Shown here: in pieces, positions 10,047 through 21,100 of the stretch | Layout of the letters: the number at the start of each line of letters is the position of its first letter | How positions within the stretch are numbered: the stretch's first letter is position 1 | From: Vibrio atlanticus | GTDB lineage: Bacteria > Pseudomonadota > Gammaproteobacteria > Enterobacterales > Vibrionaceae | Direction of reading: 5' to 3' | DNA: 64,000 nt | Assembly (NCBI RefSeq): GCF_024347315.1 | Contig: NZ_AP025460.1 | Coordinates: 3,038,001 to 3,102,000 of the forward strand | Made by a program: the position numbers and the translations under genes | Notes under the pieces: generated by a model | Seen by the model: only the letters and a program-made list of their open reading frames with translations | Databases searched by the model: none | Told to the model about the DNA's origin: nothing

Positions 10047-10571
10047 ATGGCTCGCAAAAACCAAAAAGCCCCATGGGAACCAGAAGAAGAAATCATCTGG
10101 GTAAGTAAGACAGAAATGAAAACGGACATGGACGCCCTGCAAAAGCTGGGAGAAGAGCTTGTTGAATTAAAGCCTTCTGTATTAGACAAATTTCCGCTGT
10201 CTGAAGATTTGGCACAAGCGATTAAAGATGCACAACGCTTTAAAAATGAAGCAAAGCGCCGTCAACTTCAATACATTGGTAAAGTAATGCGCAGTGTCGA
10301 TCCAGAGCCAATTCAAGCGGCTTTAGATAAGATTCGCAACAAACACTCTCAAGCAACAGTTGAACTGCACAAACTAGAACAACTGCGTGATCGTGTTGTT
10401 GCAGAAGGCGATGCGGCCATTTCAGACGTTATGGAAATGTACCCGGAAGCTGACCGTCAACGTCTTCGTCAGCTCGCTCGTCAAGCTAACAAAGAGAAAG
10501 CGGCAAACAAACCGGCTAAGTCTTCTCGTGAAATATTCCAAATCTTAAAAGAGCTAAAGCTAGGCGACTAA
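10047..10571 (+). CDS. darP: Ribosome biogenesis factor DarP (YjgA)
   Basis: A 174-residue, highly charged, mainly helical protein of the DUF615/YjgA family. E. coli DarP associates with late 50S precursors and helps mature the peptidyl transferase centre. The sequence has [25 protein letters not shown] (in two parts, an acidic start then KTEMK), the repeated pattern [15 protein letters not shown] and a basic C-terminus. The divergent pmbA/darP pair is conserved in enterobacteria, supporting the call. Confidence 0.94.
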   Translation: MARKNQKAPWEPEEEIIWVSKTEMKTDMDALQKLGEELVELKPSVLDKFPLSEDLAQAIKDAQRFKNEAKRRQLQYIGKVMRSVDPEPIQAALDKIRNKHSQATVELHKLEQLRDRVVAEGDAAISDVMEMYPEADRQRLRQLARQANKEKAANKPAKSSREIFQILKELKLGD

Positions 10572-10598
10572 TCTTCGCTGCCCTTTAATCAGAAAGAT

Positions 10599-10634
10599 AA
10601 TAAAAGACCTAGCGCATGCTAGGTCTTTTTGTTT
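10599..10634 (+). terminator. Intrinsic terminator after darP
   Basis: AAAGACCTAGC, loop GCAT, then GCTAGGTCTTT and a T-rich tail. The 11-bp stem with poly-T fits an intrinsic terminator for darP; the A-run on the other side could let it also stop thiQ transcripts. Confidence 0.88.
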
Positions 10635-10643
10635 TTGACGCAC

Positions 10644-10694
10644 TCGATATCAAGAAGCTCTCAATATCAATAAGTACTCAATATTAAGAAGTAC
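10644..10694. repeat. Three imperfect 17-bp tandem repeats
   Basis: Three consecutive 17-base units, TCGATATCAAGAAGCTC, TCAATATCAATAAGTAC and TCAATATTAAGAAGTAC, lie between the darP terminator and the thiQ stop. They are noncoding. No function can be read from them. Confidence 0.8.
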
Positions 10695-10713
10695 TCACAG
10701 GAGTGAAAAATCA

Positions 10714-11421
10714 TCATTCACCCGCTTTAACAAACGAGCTTAGCTCTTGCTGTGGATGTTCAGCCGTCAGTGTCTCTATCGAGTCTGCAACCAACACCTT
10801 ACCTAGCGCTACAAAAACGAACTTATTTGCGATACTGCGCGCATCACCTAAGTGGTGTGTCACCATCAGTACCGTAATGTTTCGCTCGGCGGCTAATCGC
10901 CTAACAAGGTTAAGCATTTCCTCACGAAGCAAAGGGTCAAGCGCAGAGAAAGGCTCATCAAGCAACCAAATATCATGAGGCTGAACAAAACAACGAGCTA
11001 ACGCGACACGCTGACGTTGACCGCCCGATAAGTGCTCTGGCAATCTATCTAAATACTCAGCGACACCCACTTGTACAGCGGCCTGTTCGACTTCGTGCTT
11101 TTGGGTTGCCGTAAGCTTTAACCCTGGATGCAAGCCTAAGCCAATATTTTCACGTACGGTGAGATGGGCAAACAAATTATGCTCTTGAAACAACATCGCT
11201 AATGGACGCTGATGTGCTTCTTTGCCAATCAGTGATTGTCCCGCTACAGAGATCTCACCCGAAGTGGGCTCAATAAACCCAGCAACCAGTGCCAACAGCG
11301 TTGATTTACCTGCGCCACTTGGCCCCATCAGCGCAACAATATCGCCCTGCTCAGCTTGAAAATCAAAGCAAAACAACTCTCTGTGATAGTGGTAGTCCAC
11401 ATCTTTCATCACTAACATCAT
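10714..11421 (-). CDS. thiQ: Thiamine ABC transporter ATP-binding protein ThiQ
   Basis: A 235-residue ABC ATPase energising uptake of thiamine and thiamine phosphates. Walker A GPSGAGKST is at 33-41, followed by Q-loop FQEHNLFAHLTV, signature LSGGQRQR, Walker B IWLLDEPFSALD and H-loop MVTHHL. It overlaps thiP by four bases; two ATGs in tandem (11421 and 11418) could each serve as start. It is the last gene of the thiBPQ operon, which has a TPP riboswitch upstream of thiB. Confidence 0.96.
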   Translation of the reverse strand: MMLVMKDVDYHYHRELFCFDFQAEQGDIVALMGPSGAGKSTLLALVAGFIEPTSGEISVAGQSLIGKEAHQRPLAMLFQEHNLFAHLTVRENIGLGLHPGLKLTATQKHEVEQAAVQVGVAEYLDRLPEHLSGGQRQRVALARCFVQPHDIWLLDEPFSALDPLLREEMLNLVRRLAAERNITVLMVTHHLGDARSIANKFVFVALGKVLVADSIETLTAEHPQQELSSFVKAGE

Positions 11422-13031
11422 CGGTTCCTCAACTCTTTAGCATCGAGCTTAGATCTTCGAGTAAATAAAAATTCAATCAGGCTAAAGCTGCCAACACTCA
11501 GTAACAGTAAGCTCACGGAAACCACAGCTGCGGCTTCCATTTGATAGCTGCCTAATAATTGGAATAGGTACAAAGGCAGAGTTCTAAAATCTTGGCTACC
11601 AAACAAAGCAATCGCACTTAAGTCACCCATTACTAACATAAAGCTGATCGAGAAAGCTTGTGCCATCGGTGTTCGCAATGCACGCCACTCCACTAGCCTA
11701 AAACGCGTGAAACCAGTCATTCCCAAACTTGCGCACACATACTGATACTGCTGAGACAAATGCAGCATAGGTTGAGCCAAGGTTTTAATTACGTAAGGAA
11801 GCGCCATTAAACTGTTTACTGCAATCACGATAAAGAAAGCTAAGCTGAAAACATCGGTGAATGAACGCAGTAATAAGAAGAGCCCCGTACTGATCACAAG
11901 CCCAGGAGTAACTAAGATAATAGTGCCAATCAGCTCGATTTTATCTGCTCGAAAATTCTTATTCTGTAAGCGCCATGCTCGACTAGTCAGCAGTATTGCG
12001 ATACCAATACCAACTGCGATAACACTTGCTAATGACGCGACTTTAACCGAGGTCATTAACGCAGCCCAAAACGGCTCGCTGCTCAGTACGATTAATGCCT
12101 GCGAGTTAATGCCACTGACGATAACCATGGCTAATGGCGGCAATACCAGCATTGAGACGGTGATGATCCAAAAGCTATCCCAAGCTTTTGACCACCAGCT
12201 GTCCTCAACCAAATATTTCTCTTCCGACAATTGACTGGCTGTCACTGAAATAGGTTTCGATAGGCGTTGAATGCTCACAGCTAACACACTACACAGCAGC
12301 ATTTGCCATATCGCGAGTAAGGCACCAGCCTGCAGGTCAAAGTCGAATTTAATCGCCTGATAAATAGCGAGTTCGATAGTGGTTGATTTAGGTCCACCGC
12401 CTAGTGCCATTACGGTAGCAAAGCTGGTAAAACACAGCATGAAGACCAAACCACACACATGTGGCAGTTGCTGTCTTAAACGAGGCCATTCAACCCATCT
12501 GAATTTATTCCAATGACTCATACCCAAATGAGCACACAGTTTATATTGCTCGGCAGGCACGGTATCTAAAGCTTGTAAAAGTAAACGGCTAGCATAAGGC
12601 AGGTTAAAGAAGACATGTGCGAGCAAAATACCATTCAACCCATAGATCGAGAATGGCAGTTTAATATCGAAGTTCGCCAGAAATTTAGCTAACCAACCAC
12701 TGTTACCATAAATAGCTAGCAAACCAAATACGCCAACTAATACGGGCAAAACCAAGGTCGAAGCAAACAGCCTTAACAACAAGGCCCGTCCAAAAAATTG
12801 TCTGCGACACAGAGCATGAGCAATAGGTATAGCAAAGCCAACACTCAGCACCGTTGAGAGTGTCGCTTGATAGAAACTGAATTTCGTTACATGCCAATAG
12901 TAAGGATCGGACCATACTTGGCTGATATCAAGAGAAGGGGCATTGCTTAGCAATGCCCCAACTGCCGAAACCACGAAGGCGGTAATGAGTATCGCAACCC
13001 AAACCCCGACCTTAGGTGTTTTCTTTATCAT
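11418..13031 (-). CDS. thiP: Thiamine ABC transporter permease ThiP
   Basis: A 537-residue inner-membrane permease with about twelve hydrophobic segments in two homologous halves, each with a binding-protein-dependent transport domain. The two EAA-like loops contacting ThiQ are visible as CAHLGMSHWNKFRWVEWP and CASLGMTGFTRFRLVEWR. This fused double-permease layout is normal for ThiP. A gap of 125 AT-rich bases separates it from thiB; it contains a small inverted repeat (GGTTCA at 13054, TGAACC at 13076) that may shape expression between the two genes. Confidence 0.96.
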   Translation of the reverse strand: MIKKTPKVGVWVAILITAFVVSAVGALLSNAPSLDISQVWSDPYYWHVTKFSFYQATLSTVLSVGFAIPIAHALCRRQFFGRALLLRLFASTLVLPVLVGVFGLLAIYGNSGWLAKFLANFDIKLPFSIYGLNGILLAHVFFNLPYASRLLLQALDTVPAEQYKLCAHLGMSHWNKFRWVEWPRLRQQLPHVCGLVFMLCFTSFATVMALGGGPKSTTIELAIYQAIKFDFDLQAGALLAIWQMLLCSVLAVSIQRLSKPISVTASQLSEEKYLVEDSWWSKAWDSFWIITVSMLVLPPLAMVIVSGINSQALIVLSSEPFWAALMTSVKVASLASVIAVGIGIAILLTSRAWRLQNKNFRADKIELIGTIILVTPGLVISTGLFLLLRSFTDVFSLAFFIVIAVNSLMALPYVIKTLAQPMLHLSQQYQYVCASLGMTGFTRFRLVEWRALRTPMAQAFSISFMLVMGDLSAIALFGSQDFRTLPLYLFQLLGSYQMEAAAVVSVSLLLLSVGSFSLIEFLFTRRSKLDAKELRNR

Positions 13032-13156
13032 AAATTGATTTTTTACCGTAAATGGTTCACTCCAAACATAACGAATGAACCTTTAAATACAGAAAGCTAG
13101 TTTTTTAAAAGTACGTTAGAAAACTCATTTTCTTAAATAATAAGTTAAATAGTAAG

Positions 13157-14149
13157 TTAAAAAGTAAGTGCACTCTGCCATTCACGAATCCAAGGCTTAC
13201 GCTTCTCGGCGATCTCTTCTGGTGTGAAGCTTAGCGCTTTCTGAGGAACCGTAAGTTGCTCGAACCCTTTTGGTAGCTCAACATCGGTCACTGGGTACAT
13301 CCAGTTGCCAGTAGGCATCGCCGATTGGAACTCATCACTTAAGATAAATGCCATAAACTCATCGGCAAGCTTTTCGTTCTTGCTTCCTTTAACCTTCGCT
13401 GCCACTTCCACTTGAGTGTAATGACCTTCTTCAAAGCTTGCAGCTGCGTACTTAGAATCACTTTCTGCAATGATGTGATAAGCAGGAGAAGTTGTGTAAG
13501 ACAACACTAAATCAGACTCGCCTTCTAGGAACATAGAGTAAGCTTCAGACCAGCCTTTAGTCACAGTCACCGTTTTCTGAGCAAGCTTCTTCCATGCTGC
13601 AGTTGCTTCATCACCGTAAACCGACTTCATCCATAGCATCATGCCTTGGCCTGGTGTTGATGTACGTGGATCTTGATAGATAACCTTAAGATCGTCACGT
13701 TGCTCAACCAGTTCTTTCAGGCTCTTTGGCGGGTTTGCTAGCTTCTCTTTGTTATAGATAAACGCAAAGTAACCAAAATCATAAGGAACAAAGGTACTGT
13801 CGTTCCAACCGTTAGGAAGCGTCACAGATGATGTATCAACACTGTGCTCAGCCAATAAGCCTGTAGATTTCGCTTCAGCCATGAGATTATTATCTAGGCC
13901 TAAAATGATGTCAGCTTTGCTGTTGCCACCTTCAAGACGTAAGCGGTTTAGAATAGACACACCATCTTCTAACGCGACAAAATTCACATCACAACCACAC
14001 TTTTCTTCGAATGCTTTTTCAACGGCAGGACGAGGGCCCCAATCCGCAGCAAAAGAGTCGTAAGTGTAAACAGTTAAAGTGTTGTCTGCTGCGAAGGCAG
14101 AAAAAGAGATGGCTGTAGTAACAGCAAGAGTTGTTAATGTTAATTTCAC
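13157..14149 (-). CDS. thiB: Thiamine ABC transporter substrate-binding protein ThiB (TbpA)
   Basis: A 330-residue periplasmic binding protein for thiamine, TMP and TPP. The signal peptide spans about residues 1-20 (ending AFA before ADNTLTVYTYDSF), and the mature protein holds the family motifs FVPYDFGYFAFIYN and DPRTSTPGQGMMLWM. The start codon is GTG, preceded by GGAGAG eight bases upstream. It is the first gene of thiBPQ, and its roughly 170-base leader carries a TPP riboswitch. Confidence 0.95.
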   Translation of the reverse strand: MKLTLTTLAVTTAISFSAFAADNTLTVYTYDSFAADWGPRPAVEKAFEEKCGCDVNFVALEDGVSILNRLRLEGGNSKADIILGLDNNLMAEAKSTGLLAEHSVDTSSVTLPNGWNDSTFVPYDFGYFAFIYNKEKLANPPKSLKELVEQRDDLKVIYQDPRTSTPGQGMMLWMKSVYGDEATAAWKKLAQKTVTVTKGWSEAYSMFLEGESDLVLSYTTSPAYHIIAESDSKYAAASFEEGHYTQVEVAAKVKGSKNEKLADEFMAFILSDEFQSAMPTGNWMYPVTDVELPKGFEQLTVPQKALSFTPEEIAEKRKPWIREWQSALTF

Positions 14150-14211
14150 TGGACGCTCTCCATGGTCTGAGCGGCACAGGTTTGAGGGAGGAGAACGGTA
14201 GAGGTTGTTCC

Positions 14212-14322
14212 TAACTCAATTCCTACGCCAGCATTATCTGGTTCAGGTTTACGGGTCCCAAGTGTCTGCTTGATCTCAGCTCGCATTCATTATTTGAATG
14301 GTTCGCTCCCCGATGAGTGTTC
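14212..14322 (-). promoter_or_regulatory. TPP riboswitch (THI element) upstream of thiBPQ
   Basis: Read on the minus strand, the leader contains the conserved thi-box parts in order: GGGGAGCG, a variable hairpin (CATTCAAATAATGAATG), CTGAGAT, GGGACCCGTAAACCTGAAC, CAGATAATGCTGGCGTAGG. These are the P1-P5 signature segments of the TPP aptamer. With thiamine replete, it should reduce expression of the thiamine transporter. No strong terminator is visible before the GTG start, so control of translation initiation is more likely (inference). Confidence 0.95.
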
Positions 14323-14365
14323 AGGATTGTAATTTGATTTTGAACAATAAGCCATCAAGTTTGGA

Positions 14366-14989
14366 TCAATTACGTTGATCGTAACCCCAACGTGGCACTA
14401 AACCTTGCTCGATACCAAGATGGTCTAGAATGCGTGCCACCATAAAGTCGACTAGGTCTTCAATCGACTTAGGTTGATGATAAAAACCCGGAGCTGCAGG
14501 CATAATCGTCACGCCCATGGTCGATAGCTTATGCATATTCTCTAAATGCAACGTAGAAAATGGCGTCTCACGAACCACCAACAACAACTGTCCTCGCTCT
14601 TTCATAACCACGTCTGCTGCACGCTCGATCAAGTTATCTGATAGGCCATGAGCAATCGATGCCAAGCTTCCCGCAGAGCATGGACACACCACCATCTGCT
14701 TCGGTGCTGCTGAACCAGAGGCAACCGGTGAGAACCAATCATCTTTGCCACACACCACCAGCTTTTCTGGGTCGCAATCTAAATGCTTAACCAAAGCTTG
14801 TTTCGCAGCATCTGGTCCAGCAGGTAACTTAAGTTCATGCTCGGTCGCCAACACCACTCGCGCTGCCGATGATATCAGCAAGTAGACCTGATAATCGGCG
14901 GCCAAAAGGCATTCAAGTAAACGCAGGCCATAAGGCGCACCGGATGCGCCAGTGAAAGCAAGAGTTATCGCTTTATCGTGTTTTGTCAT
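14366..14989 (-). CDS. ubiX: Flavin prenyltransferase UbiX
   Basis: A 207-residue flavoprotein that attaches a dimethylallyl group to FMN to make prenylated FMN, the cofactor of the ubiquinone decarboxylase UbiD. The FMN-binding start is [17 protein letters not shown]; further family motifs are [24 protein letters not shown] and [16 protein letters not shown]. It follows mpl on the same strand after about 40 bases, so the two may be cotranscribed. Confidence 0.96.
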   Translation of the reverse strand: MTKHDKAITLAFTGASGAPYGLRLLECLLAADYQVYLLISSAARVVLATEHELKLPAGPDAAKQALVKHLDCDPEKLVVCGKDDWFSPVASGSAAPKQMVVCPCSAGSLASIAHGLSDNLIERAADVVMKERGQLLLVVRETPFSTLHLENMHKLSTMGVTIMPAAPGFYHQPKSIEDLVDFMVARILDHLGIEQGLVPRWGYDQRN

Positions 14990-15026
14990 GTTCTCAATTA
15001 CTTCAAATTATAAGGTCGTGGATGCG

Positions 15027-16385
15027 TTAGCCTTTTAGTGCCAATCCATCCAACAGTTTCTGATGAATACCACCAAAGCCACCATTACTCATTACCAAGA
15101 TTTGGTCACCCGCTTGTGCCTCAGAGACAATTTTAGCAACGAATGCATCCATGTCATCACACACGTGCGCGGGTTGGTGACACGCATCGGCGACGTCTTG
15201 TACCGACCAATCAATGTTATTGGGTTGGAATAAGTAAGTAGAATCCGCTTGCTTCAACGAATCAGCCAACGTTTCTTTGTGCACTCCACGTTTCATTGTG
15301 GCAGAACGAGGCTCTAAAACGGCAATTATTTTTTTCGTGTCGACCTTATTACGTAAACCGCCTAGCGTAAGTTCAATTGCCGTTGGGTGATGAGCAAAAT
15401 CGTCATAGACAGAAACGCCTGCCACTTCGCCTTTAAACTCTAGACGACGTTTGGTGTTGATGAACTTCGCCAACGATTCACACGCTAAATCAGGTGTCAC
15501 CCCTACATGTCGTGCAGCTGCAATCGCCATCAAAGCATTATTGACGTTATGGTCGCCAACCAAATCCCAGTCGACGGTTCCAACACATTCGCCTTGGAAG
15601 TACACCTCAAATTTAGAGCCGTCTTTAACCAGCTTCTTGGCATCCCAATCACCGAGTTCACCACTCGACTCAGTTTCACTCCAGCAGCCACGAGATAACA
15701 CATCTTGGATCGCGGTATCTTGCTTCGGTGAGAAAATACGGCCATTACTTGGCACTGTGCGAACCAAATGATGGAACTGACGCTTAATCGCCTCAAGATC
15801 ATCGAAGATGTCAGCATGATCGAACTCGAGGTTATTCATTACCAAGGTTCTTGGGTGGTAGTGAACAAACTTAGATCGTTTATCAAAGAAAGCACTGTCG
15901 TATTCGTCAGCTTCAACCACGAAGAACATGCTTTCACCAAGGCGAGCTGAGATACCAAAATTACCCAACACACCACCGACAAGAAAACCCGGTGCGTAAC
16001 CGCAGTCTTCAAGGATCCAAGCCAGCATGCTCGATGTTGTTGTCTTGCCATGCGTTCCCGATACCGCTAATACCCAACGATCATGCAACAAGAACTCTTG
16101 CAACCACTGCGGCCCAGAAGTGTATCTAAGGTTGTTATCCAATACATACTCAACACACGGGTTACCACGACTCATCGCATTGCCAATGACCACTAAGTCA
16201 GGCCTTGGTTCTAACTGGCTTGGGTTAAACCCTTCAATAATTTCAATCCCTTGAGACTCCAACAAAGTGCTCATTGGTGGGTAAACATTCGCGTCACTAC
16301 CGGTAACCTTGTGACCTAATTGACGAACCAATACCGCAGCACCTCCCATGAAGGTGCCACAAATTCCTAAGATATGAATATGCAT
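15027..16385 (-). CDS. mpl: UDP-MurNAc:L-Ala-gamma-D-Glu-meso-DAP ligase Mpl
   Basis: A 452-residue Mur-ligase-family enzyme that reattaches recycled murein tripeptide to UDP-MurNAc. The Rossmann start is HILGICGTFMGGAAVL, the ATP loop GTHGKTTT lies at residues 110-117, and EADEYDSAFFDKRSKF and DDFAHHPTAI are family motifs. It lies divergent from fbp across a 268-base gap; mpl and fbp are also neighbours in E. coli. Confidence 0.97.
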   Translation of the reverse strand: MHIHILGICGTFMGGAAVLVRQLGHKVTGSDANVYPPMSTLLESQGIEIIEGFNPSQLEPRPDLVVIGNAMSRGNPCVEYVLDNNLRYTSGPQWLQEFLLHDRWVLAVSGTHGKTTTSSMLAWILEDCGYAPGFLVGGVLGNFGISARLGESMFFVVEADEYDSAFFDKRSKFVHYHPRTLVMNNLEFDHADIFDDLEAIKRQFHHLVRTVPSNGRIFSPKQDTAIQDVLSRGCWSETESSGELGDWDAKKLVKDGSKFEVYFQGECVGTVDWDLVGDHNVNNALMAIAAARHVGVTPDLACESLAKFINTKRRLEFKGEVAGVSVYDDFAHHPTAIELTLGGLRNKVDTKKIIAVLEPRSATMKRGVHKETLADSLKQADSTYLFQPNNIDWSVQDVADACHQPAHVCDDMDAFVAKIVSEAQAGDQILVMSNGGFGGIHQKLLDGLALKG

Positions 16386-16644
16386 AAATTGCTTCCAAAC
16401 GCTTGGCTAAATGAGCCATGTCTAAATCAAACTACTGCACTCATTATCATTAAATGACGATTAAAAGCGAGTAGCAATGCAAAACAAATTTAGTCGACAT
16501 AGTAAGTGAGATCTGCGTCGCTTAGTTCATTACCATTAAAAAGATCTAACCTTTAGAATTTAAGTAGGCGTCTAGGTGAATAAAGCCCGAGTAAGAGGCA
16601 AATTCTATAGTGCTCAAATCCCCCTAATATTGAGAGAAGTTTAA

Positions 16645-17664
<1,020 letters not shown>

Positions 17665-17694
17665 TCATCTCGCTTATTTTTCAAATTAACGCCA

Positions 17695-17731
17695 TTAAAA
17701 AAGCCAGCATTTACATGCTGGCTTTTTGTTC
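17695..17731. terminator. Bidirectional terminator after fbp
   Basis: A-run, GCCAGCAT, loop TTAC, ATGCTGGC, T-run. The stem with A-tract and T-tract suits both fbp and the convergent ytfP-like gene. Confidence 0.9.
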
Positions 17732-17753
17732 GACAACTCAGAATACATAGATG

Positions 17754-18107
17754 TTACGGGTTGTCCCGCTTACACCAGTCACCCGAAAGTATTTCTTTAT
17801 TAGCCGTTAGATCAAGCTGATACAAATATACCCATGCTAGTCCAAATATAGTCTCTATTTGTTCGCGACGATACTCAACAGGAACATCTTCTAGCCGATC
17901 GAGCGAAGCCAAAACTTCATCGTTAATGATATAGACCTCGCCAACGACATTTTTCTTTCCAGAAATCATCGCCGGATAGACACCTAAATCAAAAAGAGCA
18001 TACTCCTCAGGGGTGTCAAACCTTCCTAAGCACTCACACTGCTGCAAATAGTGGTGGTTGGACTGACCTTGCCTCAAGGTTCCATAAACAAAAACAAGTT
18101 GCTGCAT
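17754..18107 (-). CDS. Gamma-glutamylcyclotransferase-fold protein (YtfP-like)
   Basis: A 117-residue protein of the AIG2/GGCT fold. The start VFVYGTLRQGQSNHHYL is the substrate-loop signature, and the acidic residues in GEVYIINDEVLASLDRLE match the family's active-site region. The exact substrate is not known; related proteins act on gamma-glutamyl or gamma-glutamylamine compounds. It lies just downstream of tamB, exactly where ytfP lies after ytfN in E. coli, which supports orthology. Confidence 0.88.
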   Translation of the reverse strand: MQQLVFVYGTLRQGQSNHHYLQQCECLGRFDTPEEYALFDLGVYPAMISGKKNVVGEVYIINDEVLASLDRLEDVPVEYRREQIETIFGLAWVYLYQLDLTANKEILSGDWCKRDNP

Positions 18108-18155
18108 AACCCCTCCTCAGCATTCGTCATCCGCTAATCAATCACGACTCAAGTG

Positions 18156-21100
18156 TTACTCGAATTCAAATTGATAGAGAAGATCCACGGCACTGTCTAG
18201 CCCCGATACGGCTTCAACATAGAGATCCTGCATCAATCGATAACGAACAGTAAACTCACCTAACGAGTTAAAGATACCTACGCCATACTTCACCTGTAAA
18301 CCAGGGAGAATGTAGCCGCTGACCGTAACCTGGGAATCATCTCCAGAGCCTGCAGTATCCAATTGCAAGTCCTGTACGCCAAAAGCTTCACCAATTTCGC
18401 CGACAACCTTGCCGCTCTTCGCTAAACTCAAACCAATTAAGGTCGTCGTCATCGAACCATTCGACTCACCATCAATATCTTGGCCACGCAAAATATAAGA
18501 CAGCGCATTGGCTTGCGGCATTGCAGGGTCAGAATAAATCTCAATCGTCGGCTCTGTCGCTGGGCCAGTCACTCGAATACCTGCTGTCACATCGTCCTGA
18601 GTATTATCAGGGTTACGTACCGCATTTATCGCGACGTATGGCTGGTCCGGAGGTCCGTTCATTAGAATCTTACCTTCTTCGATCAACAGGTCTTGCCCGA
18701 ATGATTGGTAAGTACCATCGACGATGTTTACTTCGCCTGTAATAAAAGGACCTTGATCTTTTTGAGCCACGTTAAGCTTACCGACCAAATCACCTTCAAG
18801 ACCAAAGGCAGACAATTTAAAGTCATCACCAATAGAAATATTAATATTAGTCATCACATTGAACGGGATCGTATCTTCGTTTTCTGGCTCTAGATCTTTA
18901 TTCAAGATAACTTGATCAGAAGAGACACCAACCGCTGACGGTGGCAAGTCTTCTACAACAATTCGTCCCCATGGTAATGCAATATCACCGGTGATTTTCG
19001 CCAATTCTGGGGTGACATCAATGGTCATATCAGGCACGACCTTCACCTTGACCATCGGCGGAATATCAACCATCAACTCATCAGCAAACACTCTGACGTT
19101 AGAGTGCCATGCTTTAAGATCTTGCCAATCCCCGCCTCCCTCGATATCAAGGTGACCATCGGGCGTTTCAATATTCGCATCCAATTTTGCACTATAACCA
19201 TCAAAGTCGAGAGCGATACGGCCATCTTTCACATCAACAGGCGTAACATCACCTTTGACTTGAATACCATCAACAGAGAATTGACCAAAGACTTGAGGGT
19301 GCATCAAAGAGCCTTTAACTTGAAGATCACTCTCAAGGTCGGCTTTTAATAAACTATATTCACCTAGGATTGGCTGTAAGAAATCAAGGTGGAAGGTGGT
19401 CAGCTTAATTGCAGCATCGACCATTTTGTCTTCGACAAGAATATCCGGTAGCGACACAGTTCCAGACAGATCACCATTGTCGGAAACATCCAACTTAAAA
19501 TCGGCATCCAGTTTGTTGTCTTTTAGCTGGGCATTCAATGCAACGCTTTCCCAACCCAGTGTAATTGGCTCGCCAACTTGTTGAATAACCTGACCTTTCG
19601 GCATATCAACGCTTACCGTAACCTCAGGCTCACCTTGTTCAGACCACTTGGCATGAGCTTTAACATTCACTAAACCTTGCAGTTCCGTCTCTTTAGGAAC
19701 AAAGGTTTTGATCTGATCGAAATCGAACTGATTGATTGCAATCTTAGCCTCACCTGATTTTCCGGCGCGGATATCCTCATCCAGACACACACTCGAACTA
19801 GCTTGTTTCCAACAGTGCGCTTGAACGTCGGCAAACTGCTTATCGACATCCGCCTTTATCGCGACAGGCTTGTCTAATACCCAAGGCCCCTGCTGAGTGG
19901 TAATTTTGACTCTGTCTAACGACCCATCCCAAATAAGAGAAGGCTTCTGAATCAATTCACCAGAGATAGCCAAACTGGTCGACACGATGTCGGATATCAC
20001 ATCAAGTGTCACAGTGTGTTTCTTCTCGCCACCACTCACTGTTAGACCAATGCTTTCCACGCTTTGATCTTGATAGGTTAAGTTCTTAGCTTTTAATACA
20101 AGATCGGCTTGAGCTTCAGGCAATGGTAGAGGAACCACTGAGCCATTAAGCGATAAGGATTCTAGTGTTGCTTCGTTATTCCAATCGACCTTATCAACAT
20201 TAAGCGCGAGATCGACCTTTGGCTCTTTCGTTGGGCCACTAAGCTGGATATTACCCATCACTTTACCCGTCAGCTCTGGAACACTCTTATCTAACTGTGG
20301 AAAATTAATCGCAACGCCCATACCCCATTGCTTATCCAGTTGCCCTTGAGCCTTAATCGAATTAACACCGTGAGCCAAGCTCAAACCACTGGTTTTCAGT
20401 TTAGGTTCACCGCTCGCGCTGCGATCTGACGCTGACAACTGCCCTTTGATATCCAGAGGGTATTCTCGTAGGATCCCCTCGATATCGAGCTTAGGTAGTT
20501 CAATCGCCCAACCACCAGCTTCGGTCAGCTCACCAGTGGTAACAATGCTTCCGCTAATATTGCCTTCCGCTTCTGGCCACTGTAGTCCCGGTTGAATATT
20601 TTGTATCGAAACCTCAGCTTGCCAGTTAACAAGCTTCTTCCAATTCGCTTTGACCACACCATTAAGCTCACCACCTAATGTCTTAAGTTTTAGACGCTCG
20701 AGCTCAATTTGTTCAGTCGTACCTTTTCCCTGTAAGTCGATGGCTAACGCAGGAATTTCCTTACCATCCGCTTCACCTTTAAGCTGCACATTAAAGCCAT
20801 CTAATGAGCCATCTGCTTTGAACTTTTTAATCGCCGCTTGGTAATCGCTTTTACCTGTCAAAGGCCATTGCGCTTGGCCGCCCTCTAAAAGAAGGTCAAA
20901 TGGCAGAGTCGGTTCTAAGGGTTGAATATCCCCGGACAACGTTGCCTCAATCAATTCAGAAAACTGGGAATCTAGGCTTAGCTTAGCCACGCTGCCTTGT
21001 GCTTTCAGGGACAGTTTCTGACCAGCAAGGTCGGTTTCTTTCACCAATGCATCTAAAGAAAGCTCTAGCGGATAGCCGCCCTTGAGCTCAACCTTAGTCG

